Assembly: GCF_014652275.1 (NCBI RefSeq)
Contig: NZ_BMYM01000001.1
Coordinates: 558,001-622,000, forward strand
DNA length: 64,000 bases
Direction of reading: 5' to 3'
Source: Parahalioglobus pacificus
Lineage (GTDB): Bacteria; Pseudomonadota; Gammaproteobacteria; Pseudomonadales; Halieaceae
Shown here piece by piece: positions 1 to 8,382 of this stretch. Each line of letters opens with the position of its first letter. The first letter of the stretch is position 1. The notes beneath the pieces are model-generated. The model made no database searches. It saw only the letters and a list, made by a program, of their open reading frames with translations, and was not told the DNA's origin. The translations under genes and the position numbers were made by a program.

Positions 1-2
1 GG

Positions 3-1058
3 GAGGAGTTTTGTGACGGCCTCAAAGAAGCGGGACAGCTGGTGTTCAGGGAGCAGGCGCCGGCCAATGCGTTTGACCGTGCGGAGGGTTATCGCTACCT
101 GGCGCGGATGACGCGCGCAGGCCTTGAAAGCTTTCTAGAGGCAGGCGACCCCGGTTTCCCTGACCTGCGTTGCCCGGTTCACGAGACGATCAAGATGGGC
201 GCCGACAATCCCGACAACTACTACCAGAGTGCACCCATTGATCCCGAATACGATTACAAAATAACGGGAACGCGCGGCACCGTGGACTACCTGGGATTTG
301 GCACCGTGATTAACCGCTACAGCTCGGGTGGCGGCATGAAGACTGACGGTTTCCTCGACTCTCGCGAGATAGATCTGGGTGAGGGGGGTGAGATTGAGAT
401 CATCGTCAGCCAACAAGAGCAGCCCGGGAACTGGTTGCGTATGGGGCCGGAAACCAACGCCATCAATGTCCGGCAAACCTTTCAGGACAGACGCAAGGAG
501 CGTCGTGCGGAGATCAAGATTCAACGCATAGGTGCTGAAAATGAGCGCCCGGCGCCACTTACGCCTGAGAAGCTCGACAAGGCGTTGCAGGGCACTGTGC
601 AGTTCCTGAAAAACACAACCGGGTTGTTCGCGGGTTGGGCAGAAGGCTTTTTGCCGACAACTAACGAAGTGGCACCGGCAGATCAGGGCTTTTGCCAGGC
701 TATCGGTGGCGATCCCAACATTTACTACTTCCACAGTGCCTGGTCACTGGCTGATGACGAAGCGCTGGTGATCGACGCGCCTGACATCCCCGATTGTCAG
801 ACCTGGAATTTCGTGCTGCAGAACTGGTGGATGGAGTCGCTGGATTATCGACACCACACCGTACATTACAACACGCACACGGCCAAGTATCGCCAGGACG
901 GTGCCGTGCGCATCGTGGTTGCCCATCAGCAGCCGCCTGGCGACGATAACTGGGTGGAAACAGCGGGTCATAATCGCGGTACCCTGTGCTGGCGATGGAT
1001 AGGCGCTGAGCGTCATCCGCCGGTGAACGCCAAGGTGGTGAAGTTCAGCGAGCTTTGA
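3..1058 (+). CDS. DUF1214-type protein, 5' end cut by window
   Basis: The frame is open from the first bases of the window, so the true N-terminus lies upstream. A GTG at 42 is the first possible start inside the window, but the codons before it (EEFCDGLKEAGQ) fit the same protein. About 351 residues are visible, soluble, with no membrane segment. The C-terminal third looks like DUF1214: WNFVLQNWWMESLDY, a His-rich HHTVHYN stretch and a closing GTLCWRWIGAE. Proteins of this type are common in lipid-degrading marine Gammaproteobacteria, but no reaction is established. The next gene starts 60 bp downstream on the same strand and may share its transcript. The family call is by pattern recognition only. 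Confidence 0.7.
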   Translation, partial: EEFCDGLKEAGQLVFREQAPANAFDRAEGYRYLARMTRAGLESFLEAGDPGFPDLRCPVHETIKMGADNPDNYYQSAPIDPEYDYKITGTRGTVDYLGFGTVINRYSSGGGMKTDGFLDSREIDLGEGGEIEIIVSQQEQPGNWLRMGPETNAINVRQTFQDRRKERRAEIKIQRIGAENERPAPLTPEKLDKALQGTVQFLKNTTGLFAGWAEGFLPTTNEVAPADQGFCQAIGGDPNIYYFHSAWSLADDEALVIDAPDIPDCQTWNFVLQNWWMESLDYRHHTVHYNTHTAKYRQDGAVRIVVAHQQPPGDDNWVETAGHNRGTLCWRWIGAERHPPVNAKVVKFSEL

Positions 1059-1118
1059 TCCGCCGGGTAAGTTGGCGGCGTATTGATCATCGCTACCAAA
1101 CCCTGCCCAGAGGACTGT

Positions 1119-2336
1119 ATGAATAAGCAACATTACGCCGCATTGAGCCTGGTCGCGGCCTTTGCCATGAACCCGATAATCTCGCTGGCCGAAGAGGACG
1201 AGGCCAGCACTTCCGAGGAGGAATCCAAACCCGCCGCTGAAGCCAAGGTGGGCTATTTTCCCTTGGAGGTGGACCCTCGGGAATTCCTCTCGACGATTCA
1301 GTTGCCTGAGGGCTTCAACATCAGCATTTATCGCGACGGTATTGAAGCCGCGCGCTCGCTCGCCGTCAGCGACAGCGGCGCCGTGTTTGTGGGTAGTCGC
1401 ACAAACAGGAAGCGGGAGCGTATCGGTAAAGTCTACGCCGTAACGCCCGGCGAAACTCCCGCCGTAGGCGGAGACGTGAAGGTGATAGCCTCAGACTTAA
1501 ACGTGCCCAATGGCGTTGCATTGCGCAACGGCGATCTGTACGTGGCAGAGATACACCGCGTTATCCGAATGGATGCCATCGAGAACAATCTGGATTCGCC
1601 ACCCGAGCCCGTGGTGATCAATGACAGCTTCCCGGAAGAGTTTCACCACGGCTGGAAGTACCTGCGTTTTGGTCCTGATGACAGATTGTATGTGCCCATC
1701 GGTGCGCCCTGTAACATCTGCGAGCCCGAAGCCCGTCAGGGCACCATCGTCTCACTGGCCGCCGATGGCACGGATGAACAAGTACATGCCTATGGCGTGC
1801 GTAACTCGGTCGGTTTCGACTGGGACCCGGCAACCGGAGACTTCTGGTTTACCGATAACGGCAGGGATCTCTGGGGGGACGACACACCGCCGGAAGAGTT
1901 GAACCACGCCCCGGTGGCTGGCGCCCACTTTGGTTATCCATACCGCTATGGCGCGGCGCTTGTCGATGACAGCTTTGATACGGAGCTGACTGACGAGGCG
2001 TTCACCGGTGCCGCACTGGAGTTTCCGGCACACAATGCGTTATTGGGCATGCACTTCTACACCGCACAGCAGTTCCCCGCTGACTATCACGGCGACATTT
2101 TCATCGCCTCGCACGGTTCCTGGAACCGCGAGCAGCCCGATGGTTACAAGCTGTTCAGGGTGCGTATGGCTGACGGTGAAGCGGTTGCCTGGGAAGAGTT
2201 CGCCACCGGTTGGCTGACGGAAGAGGGCAAGTTTTGGGGCCGTCCCACGGATGTGGCCATCGGAGCGGACGGCGCCCTGTTGGTGTCAGACGATTTCAAT
2301 AATTTGATCTATCGCATCAGCTACGGGGATTCGTAA
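1119..2336 (+). CDS. Secreted PQQ-dependent sugar dehydrogenase-like protein
   Basis: Predicted periplasmic beta-propeller dehydrogenase of the soluble glucose / sorbosone dehydrogenase family, which oxidise sugars or aldehydes using PQQ. The ATG at 1119 was chosen because AGAGGA lies just upstream and it opens a signal peptide (residues 1-24, ending IISLA before an acidic linker); a TTG 36 bp earlier would bury the signal. Family-like blocks follow: LPEGFNISIY near residue 65, NVPNGVALRNGDLYVAE near 130-145, FGPDDRLYVPIGAPCNIC near 190-205 and FTDNGRDLWGDD near 245. The length, 405 residues, is normal for the family. Substrate cannot be told. It ends convergently with the following hydrolase gene, overlapping it by 20 bp. 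Confidence 0.83.
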   Translation: MNKQHYAALSLVAAFAMNPIISLAEEDEASTSEEESKPAAEAKVGYFPLEVDPREFLSTIQLPEGFNISIYRDGIEAARSLAVSDSGAVFVGSRTNRKRERIGKVYAVTPGETPAVGGDVKVIASDLNVPNGVALRNGDLYVAEIHRVIRMDAIENNLDSPPEPVVINDSFPEEFHHGWKYLRFGPDDRLYVPIGAPCNICEPEARQGTIVSLAADGTDEQVHAYGVRNSVGFDWDPATGDFWFTDNGRDLWGDDTPPEELNHAPVAGAHFGYPYRYGAALVDDSFDTELTDEAFTGAALEFPAHNALLGMHFYTAQQFPADYHGDIFIASHGSWNREQPDGYKLFRVRMADGEAVAWEEFATGWLTEEGKFWGRPTDVAIGADGALLVSDDFNNLIYRISYGDS

Positions 2337-3762
2337 CAGGCGGGAACGCCTTGACCACCTCGCGCAGCAAATCCCAGCGGTCAAACCCCTGTTTGCCGTA
2401 GTCTAGGCCCCGTCGCACGATCACCAGTTCGTGTGACGGCGCCACGATCACGAACTGCCCGCGGTTGCCCGCAGTGCTGTAGGCGTCGCCGGGTACCTCA
2501 GCCTTGCGCTCATCAGGCACCAGCCACCACTGGCCGCCATAGTCGTTGCCGCGCACCGCAGATGCGGGTGCTGGTGTGCGTGAGAATTCGATCCATTCCT
2601 CGGATATTAGCTGCTCTCCCTGCCATTTACCCTGGTTGAGATAGAGCAGGCCGAAGCGCGCCAGATCGCGCGCATTGGTATACACCTGGCTGGAAAAAAT
2701 AAAGTCGCCGAATCGGTCTGTGCTGGCCAGCGTATTGTGCATGCCGATCTTGTCGAAAAGCGCCATACGCGGATAGTCGAGATACGCCTGGCCTGAGCCC
2801 AGCGCGCGCTTTAGTGCGCCCACGGCCAGCAGCGTGTCGTAATTCTCATAGTCCCAGAAGGTACCGGGCTGCGTGATAAGCCCTCTGTCGCGCATGTCTT
2901 TCTCAGAGCTGGCACCGGCCCAGTAGGAAAGGTCGGATCCGGTGGCGTACTCCATGTTAAAGCTGTCGATAGGGTATAAGCCGCTGCTCATGTTCAGGGC
3001 ATGGCGCAGGGTGATGGCATCACGGGGGTCCGGTGCGTCGTGAGGTAGCGCGGGCAGCCATGTCTCGCCCAGCGACTCATCCAGTGCCAGGTTGCCTGCG
3101 TCTACCTGCATACCGATCAAGGTCGCCACTATGCTTTTGGCAGTGGACCAGGTGCGCGTGCGTGTCGTCATATCGACGCCGTCGGCATAGCGCTCGTACA
3201 CCAGTTTGCCCCGGTGCACGATCAGCAGACTGAGGGTGTCTTGCTCATCGGTGTCGCGCTCAAAGGCCCAGTCCGCTGCGGCGGAGAGCGCCTGGGCTGA
3301 TACATCGGCATCCGGCGCGATATCGCCGGTGAGGTCACCCTCGGGCCAGGGAATGCTTGCGGCTGCGGGCGATGTCGCTGGTACCACCAGTTCTGGCAAC
3401 GAGCCGATGTCGGCCTCGCTCATATCCGGTGCCATAACGACACAGCCGATGCCTTCTCTGAATGCTGCACCGATGGCAACACCATCGTCGCCACCACCTA
3501 CGTTGACGTAGCCTAGCTTTGTATCCACCCGGTAGTTGCCGCCCTTGGCTGTGCCGACTACCTTGCCCGCCAGGTAGGCCAACTCCTGCGCAAATACCTG
3601 ATCCAGTGAACGCTTGGACGTGAACAAGCCGTTGCAGGTCAGCACCGCCTGCACCCCGTTGCGAATCATTTGCCGGTTGGCGCCGAAGTAGTCGTAATCC
3701 TCGGCGTGTGCGAGCGGCACGCCAATCGTCAGGGCGCAGAGTAGGGGAGCGACGAGGCGCAT
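2317..3762 (-). CDS. Secreted beta-lactamase-fold serine hydrolase
   Basis: A 481-residue protein with a signal peptide (1-20, cleavage after AHA), placing it in the periplasm. The class C beta-lactamase / 6-aminohexanoate-dimer hydrolase fold is shown by the STAK tetrad (Ser206, Lys209) and by the YEN motif (Tyr305-Asn307) in the usual order, and a late GNRGQF segment resembles the third active-site strand. About 150 residues before the catalytic domain contain a glycine-rich stretch (NVGGGDDGVAIGAA), unusual for plain AmpC. Known relatives hydrolyse amides or esters rather than conferring antibiotic resistance, so an esterase role is as likely. AAGGAG lies 8 nt before the ATG. Convergent with the PQQ enzyme gene. 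Confidence 0.85.
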   Translation of the reverse strand: MRLVAPLLCALTIGVPLAHAEDYDYFGANRQMIRNGVQAVLTCNGLFTSKRSLDQVFAQELAYLAGKVVGTAKGGNYRVDTKLGYVNVGGGDDGVAIGAAFREGIGCVVMAPDMSEADIGSLPELVVPATSPAAASIPWPEGDLTGDIAPDADVSAQALSAAADWAFERDTDEQDTLSLLIVHRGKLVYERYADGVDMTTRTRTWSTAKSIVATLIGMQVDAGNLALDESLGETWLPALPHDAPDPRDAITLRHALNMSSGLYPIDSFNMEYATGSDLSYWAGASSEKDMRDRGLITQPGTFWDYENYDTLLAVGALKRALGSGQAYLDYPRMALFDKIGMHNTLASTDRFGDFIFSSQVYTNARDLARFGLLYLNQGKWQGEQLISEEWIEFSRTPAPASAVRGNDYGGQWWLVPDERKAEVPGDAYSTAGNRGQFVIVAPSHELVIVRRGLDYGKQGFDRWDLLREVVKAFPPVTNPRS

Positions 3763-3844
3763 GGGAGTCTCCTTGACAGTGAGGTGTTGGCTGGAGGCAC
3801 CCTACCATGCGGGTGGGGGCGCGCCCGGCGATACGATGTTGGTT

Positions 3845-4423
3845 CTAGTGAGTGGCGTCGTCGCCCCAGATGACTTTGAGGCGCTGATCGCGACCGCAAT
3901 TCCAGCGGTAGTATTTGTAGCGAACAGGGTTCTTCAGGTAGTAGTCCTGGTGGTATTCCTCCACCGGCCAGAACCGGCTGGCAGGTAGAATCTCTGTGAC
4001 CACGGCCTGGTCCGGGAAGCGTGTTTTAACCGCTTCAAGTGACTGCTTAGCCAGATCGGCCTGGGATTCGCCCTCGACGAAAATAGCCGCCTTGTACTCA
4101 AAACCTTTATCGCAGAACTGTCCGCGATCGTCGAAGGGATCGATATTGACCCAGTAATGATCCAGCAGTTGCTGGTAGGTAACTACCGCGGGATCGTAGG
4201 TGATCAGTACGGCCTCGTAGTGGCCCTGGTGATTGCCGTTATAGGTCGGGTTCGCGAGTGTGCCGCCTGTGAAGCCCGAAATAACATCGATCACGCCGTC
4301 CATGTCCTGGTAGTCACTCTCCATACACCAGAAGCAACCGCCGGCGAAGACCGCCGTTGCCTGCTCTGCCTGCGTTTGGCCGCAAAGCAGCAGTGCGGTC
4401 ACGAGAATAAGGATTTTTTGCAT
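3845..4423 (-). CDS. msrA: Peptide-methionine (S)-S-oxide reductase, exported
   Basis: MsrA reduces methionine-S-sulfoxide in oxidised proteins. The signature GGCFWC places the catalytic cysteine at residue 30, with Cys33 three residues on. Further family blocks are GFTGGTLANPTYNGNHQGHYE and the FWPVEEYHQDYYLKNP segment near the C-terminus. Unlike the cytosolic enzyme, the protein begins with a hydrophobic signal peptide (MQKILILVTALLLCGQTQAE), so it probably repairs periplasmic proteins. The length, 192 residues, is standard once the leader is removed. An AGGA sits upstream of the ATG. It is transcribed divergently from the DUF2235 gene. No msrB is present in the window. Confidence 0.95.
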   Translation of the reverse strand: MQKILILVTALLLCGQTQAEQATAVFAGGCFWCMESDYQDMDGVIDVISGFTGGTLANPTYNGNHQGHYEAVLITYDPAVVTYQQLLDHYWVNIDPFDDRGQFCDKGFEYKAAIFVEGESQADLAKQSLEAVKTRFPDQAVVTEILPASRFWPVEEYHQDYYLKNPVRYKYYRWNCGRDQRLKVIWGDDATH

Positions 4424-4486
4424 GTGTCTGTGTCCTGGTTAAGTGGGTCTGTGAGACCACGTCGGTTCGCAACGGTTCACCGCGGC

Positions 4487-5575
4487 GTGCCAGATGACTG
4501 TCTATACTGCCATCAATACAAAGCAGATCAGGCCTGTGGTACGGCAAACATTATCATTTGCGCCGATGGCACATGGAACCGTCCGGAAGAAGATCTGGAG
4601 CGCGACTTTCCCACCAATGTACTCAAGTTATCCCGCGCCGTCAGACCGGCCAAGGCCTCGTGCCAGCAACAGGTGTTTTATGACTGGGGACTGGGCTCCT
4701 ATCACGCGCAGGCCGTGGCGGGAGCGACCGGGCGGGGCATTCATAAGAACATTCTGGATGGCTACCGGTATCTGGTGCAGAACTGCGCGCCCGGGGACCG
4801 CATTTTCCTGGTTGGCTTCAGTCGCGGCGCATACACCGTGCGCGCCCTGTGCGGGCTGATTAATAACTGCGGCATTCTCAAGCGCACCGAGGCCCGGCGT
4901 GTCGAGCAGGCCTTCGCGCTCTACAAGAGCCCCTCCCAGGCCAACCACCCAGAAGGTGAGCGCGCAGTGGAGTTTCGCCGCCAGTACGCGCATCGAAGCC
5001 GCAAGGTCGCCTTTGTCGGGGTTTGGGATACTGTCGGCGCATTGGGCATACCCTTTAGCCTTATGGGGCTGCTGGATCGGCACGATGAGTTCTATGACAC
5101 CAAACTCGGTCGCAACGTTGAGGTTGCCAGGCATGCACTGGCTATAGATGAGCAGCGCGAAGACTTTGAGCCGACGCTGTGGAGCGCACGCAGCGGCATG
5201 GACATCAAGCAAATGTGGTTCGCTGGCGTACACAGCGATGTTGGAGGCTCATACGGCCCCGATGATTCCGGCAATGAGGCCTCAGATGCACCGCTGGCCT
5301 GGATGCTGGATGAGGCCAGGGCACAGGGCTTGCAGTTGGAATCACACATTCGGGACGGCTTGACCGATGGGGCCGCCGGCGCCTTGCATCGCTCCAGGCG
5401 ACACGTATACCGATTGCGCAAACCCCTGCACAGGCCGCTGCAGGTCCAAGGTTGTGAACTGTTGATTCATCCCAGTGCGCGCGCCCGCTACGAGCAGGAC
5501 CCCGGTTACCGCCCCAAGAAACTGAAGGCGCTACTGGAGCAGGCCAGTTGGTCTGAATTGCCCGTGAGGGGTTAG
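4487..5575 (+). CDS. DUF2235 alpha/beta-hydrolase (phospholipase-like)
   Basis: The DUF2235 family includes type VI phospholipase effectors (Tle1-like) and many uncharacterised lipases. Seen here: the N-terminal NIIICADGTWN block, the nucleophile elbow GFSRG (Ser112 from the chosen start) and a WFAGVHSDVGGSYG block carrying the probable acid (Asp251). There is no signal peptide and no neighbouring type VI gene. The start is uncertain: no ATG exists near the conserved N-terminus, so the GTG at 4487 was taken, although it has no clear ribosome site; the frame stays open further upstream into DNA antisense to msrA. An orphan intracellular hydrolase is the simplest reading. Confidence 0.8.
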   Translation: MPDDCLYCHQYKADQACGTANIIICADGTWNRPEEDLERDFPTNVLKLSRAVRPAKASCQQQVFYDWGLGSYHAQAVAGATGRGIHKNILDGYRYLVQNCAPGDRIFLVGFSRGAYTVRALCGLINNCGILKRTEARRVEQAFALYKSPSQANHPEGERAVEFRRQYAHRSRKVAFVGVWDTVGALGIPFSLMGLLDRHDEFYDTKLGRNVEVARHALAIDEQREDFEPTLWSARSGMDIKQMWFAGVHSDVGGSYGPDDSGNEASDAPLAWMLDEARAQGLQLESHIRDGLTDGAAGALHRSRRHVYRLRKPLHRPLQVQGCELLIHPSARARYEQDPGYRPKKLKALLEQASWSELPVRG

Positions 5576-5685
5576 TGAGCGCTGCTCCTGAATGAGCCGG
5601 AATTGCTGCCCAATTGAGCAAGAGCGAGCAAAATGATGCGCTTTGCTGTATGATGGTGGATTTTCACCAGCAGTAAGGCAGTTTT

Positions 5686-5895
5686 ATGGCCGCAAAGCCA
5701 CAACGAGCTCCGCTCACCCGCAAGTCCTCTTCCAAGAAGAAACAGCCCGCCGCAGTAGAAACCTCAGAATCGATTGATGAGCAGGTTCAGGCGTTCCTGA
5801 AGTCCGGCAAGAAAATTGAAGTGATCGAGTCAGGCATCAGCGCTCAACCGACTCTTGCTAAGCCCAAGTCGGCCCCTGTTCGCGAAGGCCGCTAA
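5686..5895 (+). CDS. Small basic protein resembling the SutA C-terminus
   Basis: A 69-residue protein with a Lys/Ser-rich N-terminus (RKSSSKKK) and a C-terminal block VQAFLKSGKKIEVIESG. This block resembles the conserved end of Pseudomonas SutA, a small RNA-polymerase-binding protein used in slow growth, where a similar FLSRGGKVQEIE motif occurs (recalled, not searched). The N-terminal tail differs in charge, as SutA's is acidic. TAAGG lies 10 nt before the ATG. The gene stands alone between the DUF2235 gene and a convergent VOC gene. It is probably real given its codon use and conserved-looking end; its function is inferred only by resemblance. Confidence 0.6.
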   Translation: MAAKPQRAPLTRKSSSKKKQPAAVETSESIDEQVQAFLKSGKKIEVIESGISAQPTLAKPKSAPVREGR

Positions 5896-5966
5896 CACCC
5901 TAACTCACTGTTCAAGTGCATCGGCACGGGAGGCGAAAGCGCTCCCGTGACCGAGTGTGCGCGCCC

Positions 5967-6338
5967 TTAACCGAACTGGTAGAAGGCGATCTTGTTGCCG
6001 TCTGCGTCGCGCACATAGGCGCCGTAGAACATGTCCGGGATACGTTGTCCGGGTTCGCCATCGCAGCTGGCGCCCAGCGCTATCGCCTTGTGGTAAAGCG
6101 TATCGACCATCTCCTTTGAACCTGGGTTGATGGCGACCATATTGCCGTTACCCGGGTGCGGCGCATCCTCGTCGTAGGGAACGCAAACGGCCAGCATGGG
6201 GCTATCCATTCCTGCACCGATGAATGCGATGCGGTCCATGTCGATCAATACCGACGCCCCCAGATCTGCCAGCAGGTCTGAATAGAAGGCCTTCGCCCTC
6301 TCCATATTCGTAACGCCCAATGTCACGTATCCAATCAT
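5967..6338 (-). CDS. VOC (glyoxalase-like) family protein
   Basis: A 123-residue single-module vicinal-oxygen-chelate protein. It starts with the usual MIGYVTLGVTNMERAKAFY strand-helix and ends with the paired strand AYVRDADGNKIAFYQFG. This fold serves glyoxalases, ring-cleavage dioxygenases and antibiotic-binding proteins, so the substrate cannot be assigned. The common first metal-ligand His is absent from the first strand (VTLGVTN), suggesting that it is not a classical metal-dependent enzyme. GAGGA lies upstream of the ATG. It is monocistronic and points away from the DUF427 gene, which is on the same strand about 85 bp upstream. Confidence 0.85.
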   Translation of the reverse strand: MIGYVTLGVTNMERAKAFYSDLLADLGASVLIDMDRIAFIGAGMDSPMLAVCVPYDEDAPHPGNGNMVAINPGSKEMVDTLYHKAIALGASCDGEPGQRIPDMFYGAYVRDADGNKIAFYQFG

Positions 6339-6424
6339 GTGTGTGTCCTCAGTACAGGGTTGTGGTTGAACGCCCGGCCGTATGGCGGGCGATGGGTTAT
6401 CTTAGAGTCAGTTGAAATTGCCGA

Positions 6425-6934
6425 TTACCAGTGGTTAGTGCCTGGCTCGCCTTTAAAGGGGCCGGCTATGGCATCGGTGACCCACCCGCCATAGAAGCCG
6501 CCCGGTTGCGCTCTCACCGTTTCGCCATTGACCGTGCAGTGTAGCCTGCCGGGGTAAAAGGAGAGGTAGCCCGCCAGGTCCGAAAAAGCGGGTGTGGGAT
6601 CGATGTAGGTCCAGGCAATCACTTCACCATCGCCGTCCGTCAATGCGAAATAACTGGCGGCCCCTTTCCATTCGCACCAGGAGCTCCCGGCGACCTCTGT
6701 GAGCGCGGCCATGACGATATCATCTGGCGGAATGTAGATGGTAGGGGGCGAGGCGGTTTCGAGTACACGCACACTGCGGCCGGTATCTGCGATGAGGGTG
6801 TGCGCACTCATCACGCGAACCCTGTGGTCACTGGCAACCAATGCAGGTGGGCGCGGGTAGTCCCAAACAGATTCCTGATGGGGCTTTGGCTCATCGGCAA
6901 AAGCCGGCCGCTGCTGCCCATGGTATTGCCACAT
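6425..6934 (-). CDS. DUF427 domain protein
   Basis: A 169-residue cytosolic protein of the DUF427 family, seen from RVLETASPPTIYIPPDDI, then SSWCEWKGAASYFAL and the closing YLSFYPGRLHCTVNGE. DUF427 proteins have a small beta-barrel-like fold and no proven biochemical role. The start was set at the ATG whose upstream AGGAGA lies 7 nt away; an ATG seven codons earlier has no such site. It is divergent from the SRPBCC/hydratase operon across about 136 bp, a stretch with no other gene. Confidence 0.85.
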   Translation of the reverse strand: MWQYHGQQRPAFADEPKPHQESVWDYPRPPALVASDHRVRVMSAHTLIADTGRSVRVLETASPPTIYIPPDDIVMAALTEVAGSSWCEWKGAASYFALTDGDGEVIAWTYIDPTPAFSDLAGYLSFYPGRLHCTVNGETVRAQPGGFYGGWVTDAIAGPFKGEPGTNHW

Positions 6935-7070
6935 ACGATTATCTCCTATGCGCAAGCATCACCTTGCAATTCAAGCTGTCGTACCAGACCGCTCTGCGGC
7001 CGCACGATCGCTTGCAGTGCCGCTCGTGTGTTAGAGAATACGCATACGACCACCGCGGGAGATCAGTAGG

Positions 7071-7568
7071 ATGATCACAGACAGCACAGTGAGCTCGGAC
7101 GAGATTCTTATTCATGCACCTATTAAACTGGTTTGGGAAATCCTCGTTGATTTTGGCAACTATCGCGCCTGGAATGATTTCTGCCCGAAGTGTGAAGCCG
7201 AATTGACGCTGGGATCGCCCATTACCATGCAGGTGGATCTGGGTTTTGGGCTGCAGGAACAGGTGGAATACATCTGCCGAATCGAGCCACCGAGGGCCAT
7301 TGCCTGGAAGATGAACACCCAGCCGGGCGACCCCGTGCACGCCCTGAGAACGCAGACACTGGAAGCTGTGGATGATGCGACTACCCGCTATGTGTCCATC
7401 GATGAGTTTTCCGGTGAGGGCGTACCTATGATGATGGAGACGCTGGGTGCTGCCGTTGAAACGGGTTTCAACCAGTGCGGCTATGGGCTCAAGAAGTACA
7501 GCGAACAGCGGTACGCGGCACAGGCCGCTGAAGGCTCAGCGAAGACATCGGAAGGGGAGAAGCAATGA
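7071..7568 (+). CDS. SRPBCC (START-like) ligand-binding protein
   Basis: A 165-residue protein with the helix-grip START/Bet v1 signature: SDEILIHAPIKLVWEILVDFGNYRAWNDF at the N-terminus (ligand pocket entrance), central strands and a long C-terminal helix. Such proteins bind or process hydrophobic molecules, for instance polyketides, sterols or acyl compounds. Its stop overlaps the ATG of the downstream enoyl-CoA hydratase gene by 4 nt (ATGA), so the two are translationally coupled and likely act on the same substrate, perhaps as carrier and enzyme. That link is inference. Confidence 0.85.
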   Translation: MITDSTVSSDEILIHAPIKLVWEILVDFGNYRAWNDFCPKCEAELTLGSPITMQVDLGFGLQEQVEYICRIEPPRAIAWKMNTQPGDPVHALRTQTLEAVDDATTRYVSIDEFSGEGVPMMMETLGAAVETGFNQCGYGLKKYSEQRYAAQAAEGSAKTSEGEKQ

Positions 7569-8380
7569 GTGCGCAAACCACACACCAAGATGAGGTGCTG
7601 TTGATAGAGGCCCACGATGATGTTGAGTGGGTAACCATGAATCGTCCTCAGGCCGCGAATGCCATGAACGAGGCGCTGATTGTGGCCTTGTTAGAATACT
7701 TCGAGGGGTTGCGACACCGTCAAGGCGTTCGCATTGTTGTGTTGCGCGCCAATGGAAAACACTTCTGCGCCGGCGCGGATCTGAGCGGCGGTGCCTTCGA
7801 CGATGAGAGCCGCAGTCCTCACAACGTGTGGCGGGCCCAGCGGCAGATTAGCGATATTTATCGCGCAATGCGCCGATGCCCTCAACCCATCATCGCATTG
7901 GTGCAGGGCGCTGCCTGCGGCGGGGGGTTCAGCCTGGCGCTGGCATCGGATATCCGCATCGCTGCTGAGAGCGCGAAGATGAATGCGGCCTTCATCAAGA
8001 TTGGTCTTACCGGCGCCGACATGGGCAGCAGTTATTTTTTGCCGCGACTGGTGGGCAGCGCCGTCGCCTCTGAACTGTTGCTGACCGGGCGTTTCATACA
8101 TGCCCCGCGCGCACTGGCAACAGGACTGGTGTCGGAAGTAGTCCCGGCTGATACGCTGGCGCACGCGGCACAGTCCTATATTGATGACATGCGACGCACA
8201 TCCCCCATGGGGCTGCGCCTCACCAAAGAGGCGATTAATACCGCACTGGATGCCCCAGGCCTGGATGCGGCACTGGCGATGGAAGACCGCCACCAAACTT
8301 TGTTGATGATGACGGAAGACAGTCAGGAAGCTGCGCTGGCTTTCCTGGAGCAGCGAGAGCCTGCTTACCAGGAGAAGTAG
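7565..8380 (+). CDS. Enoyl-CoA hydratase/isomerase family protein
   Basis: A 271-residue crotonase. The two oxyanion-hole segments are visible: KHFCAGADLSG (about residues 65-75) and GAACGGGFSLALASDIRIAAE (about 115-135). The third block, IKIGLTGADMGSSYFLPR, carries Asp152 where hydratases usually have a catalytic Glu, so isomerase or another crotonase chemistry is possible. It is coupled to the SRPBCC gene by an ATGA overlap. It ends 2 bp before the 3' end of a convergent SDR gene. It probably works in beta-oxidation-like degradation of an unknown acyl-CoA. Confidence 0.9.
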   Translation: MSAQTTHQDEVLLIEAHDDVEWVTMNRPQAANAMNEALIVALLEYFEGLRHRQGVRIVVLRANGKHFCAGADLSGGAFDDESRSPHNVWRAQRQISDIYRAMRRCPQPIIALVQGAACGGGFSLALASDIRIAAESAKMNAAFIKIGLTGADMGSSYFLPRLVGSAVASELLLTGRFIHAPRALATGLVSEVVPADTLAHAAQSYIDDMRRTSPMGLRLTKEAINTALDAPGLDAALAMEDRHQTLLMMTEDSQEAALAFLEQREPAYQEK

Positions 8381-8382
8381 CG

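Noticed and set aside
4157-4486. Extension of the DUF2235 frame back into the msrA gene
   Set aside because: The extra residues are antisense to msrA and unlike the family; the conserved block starts near 4547.
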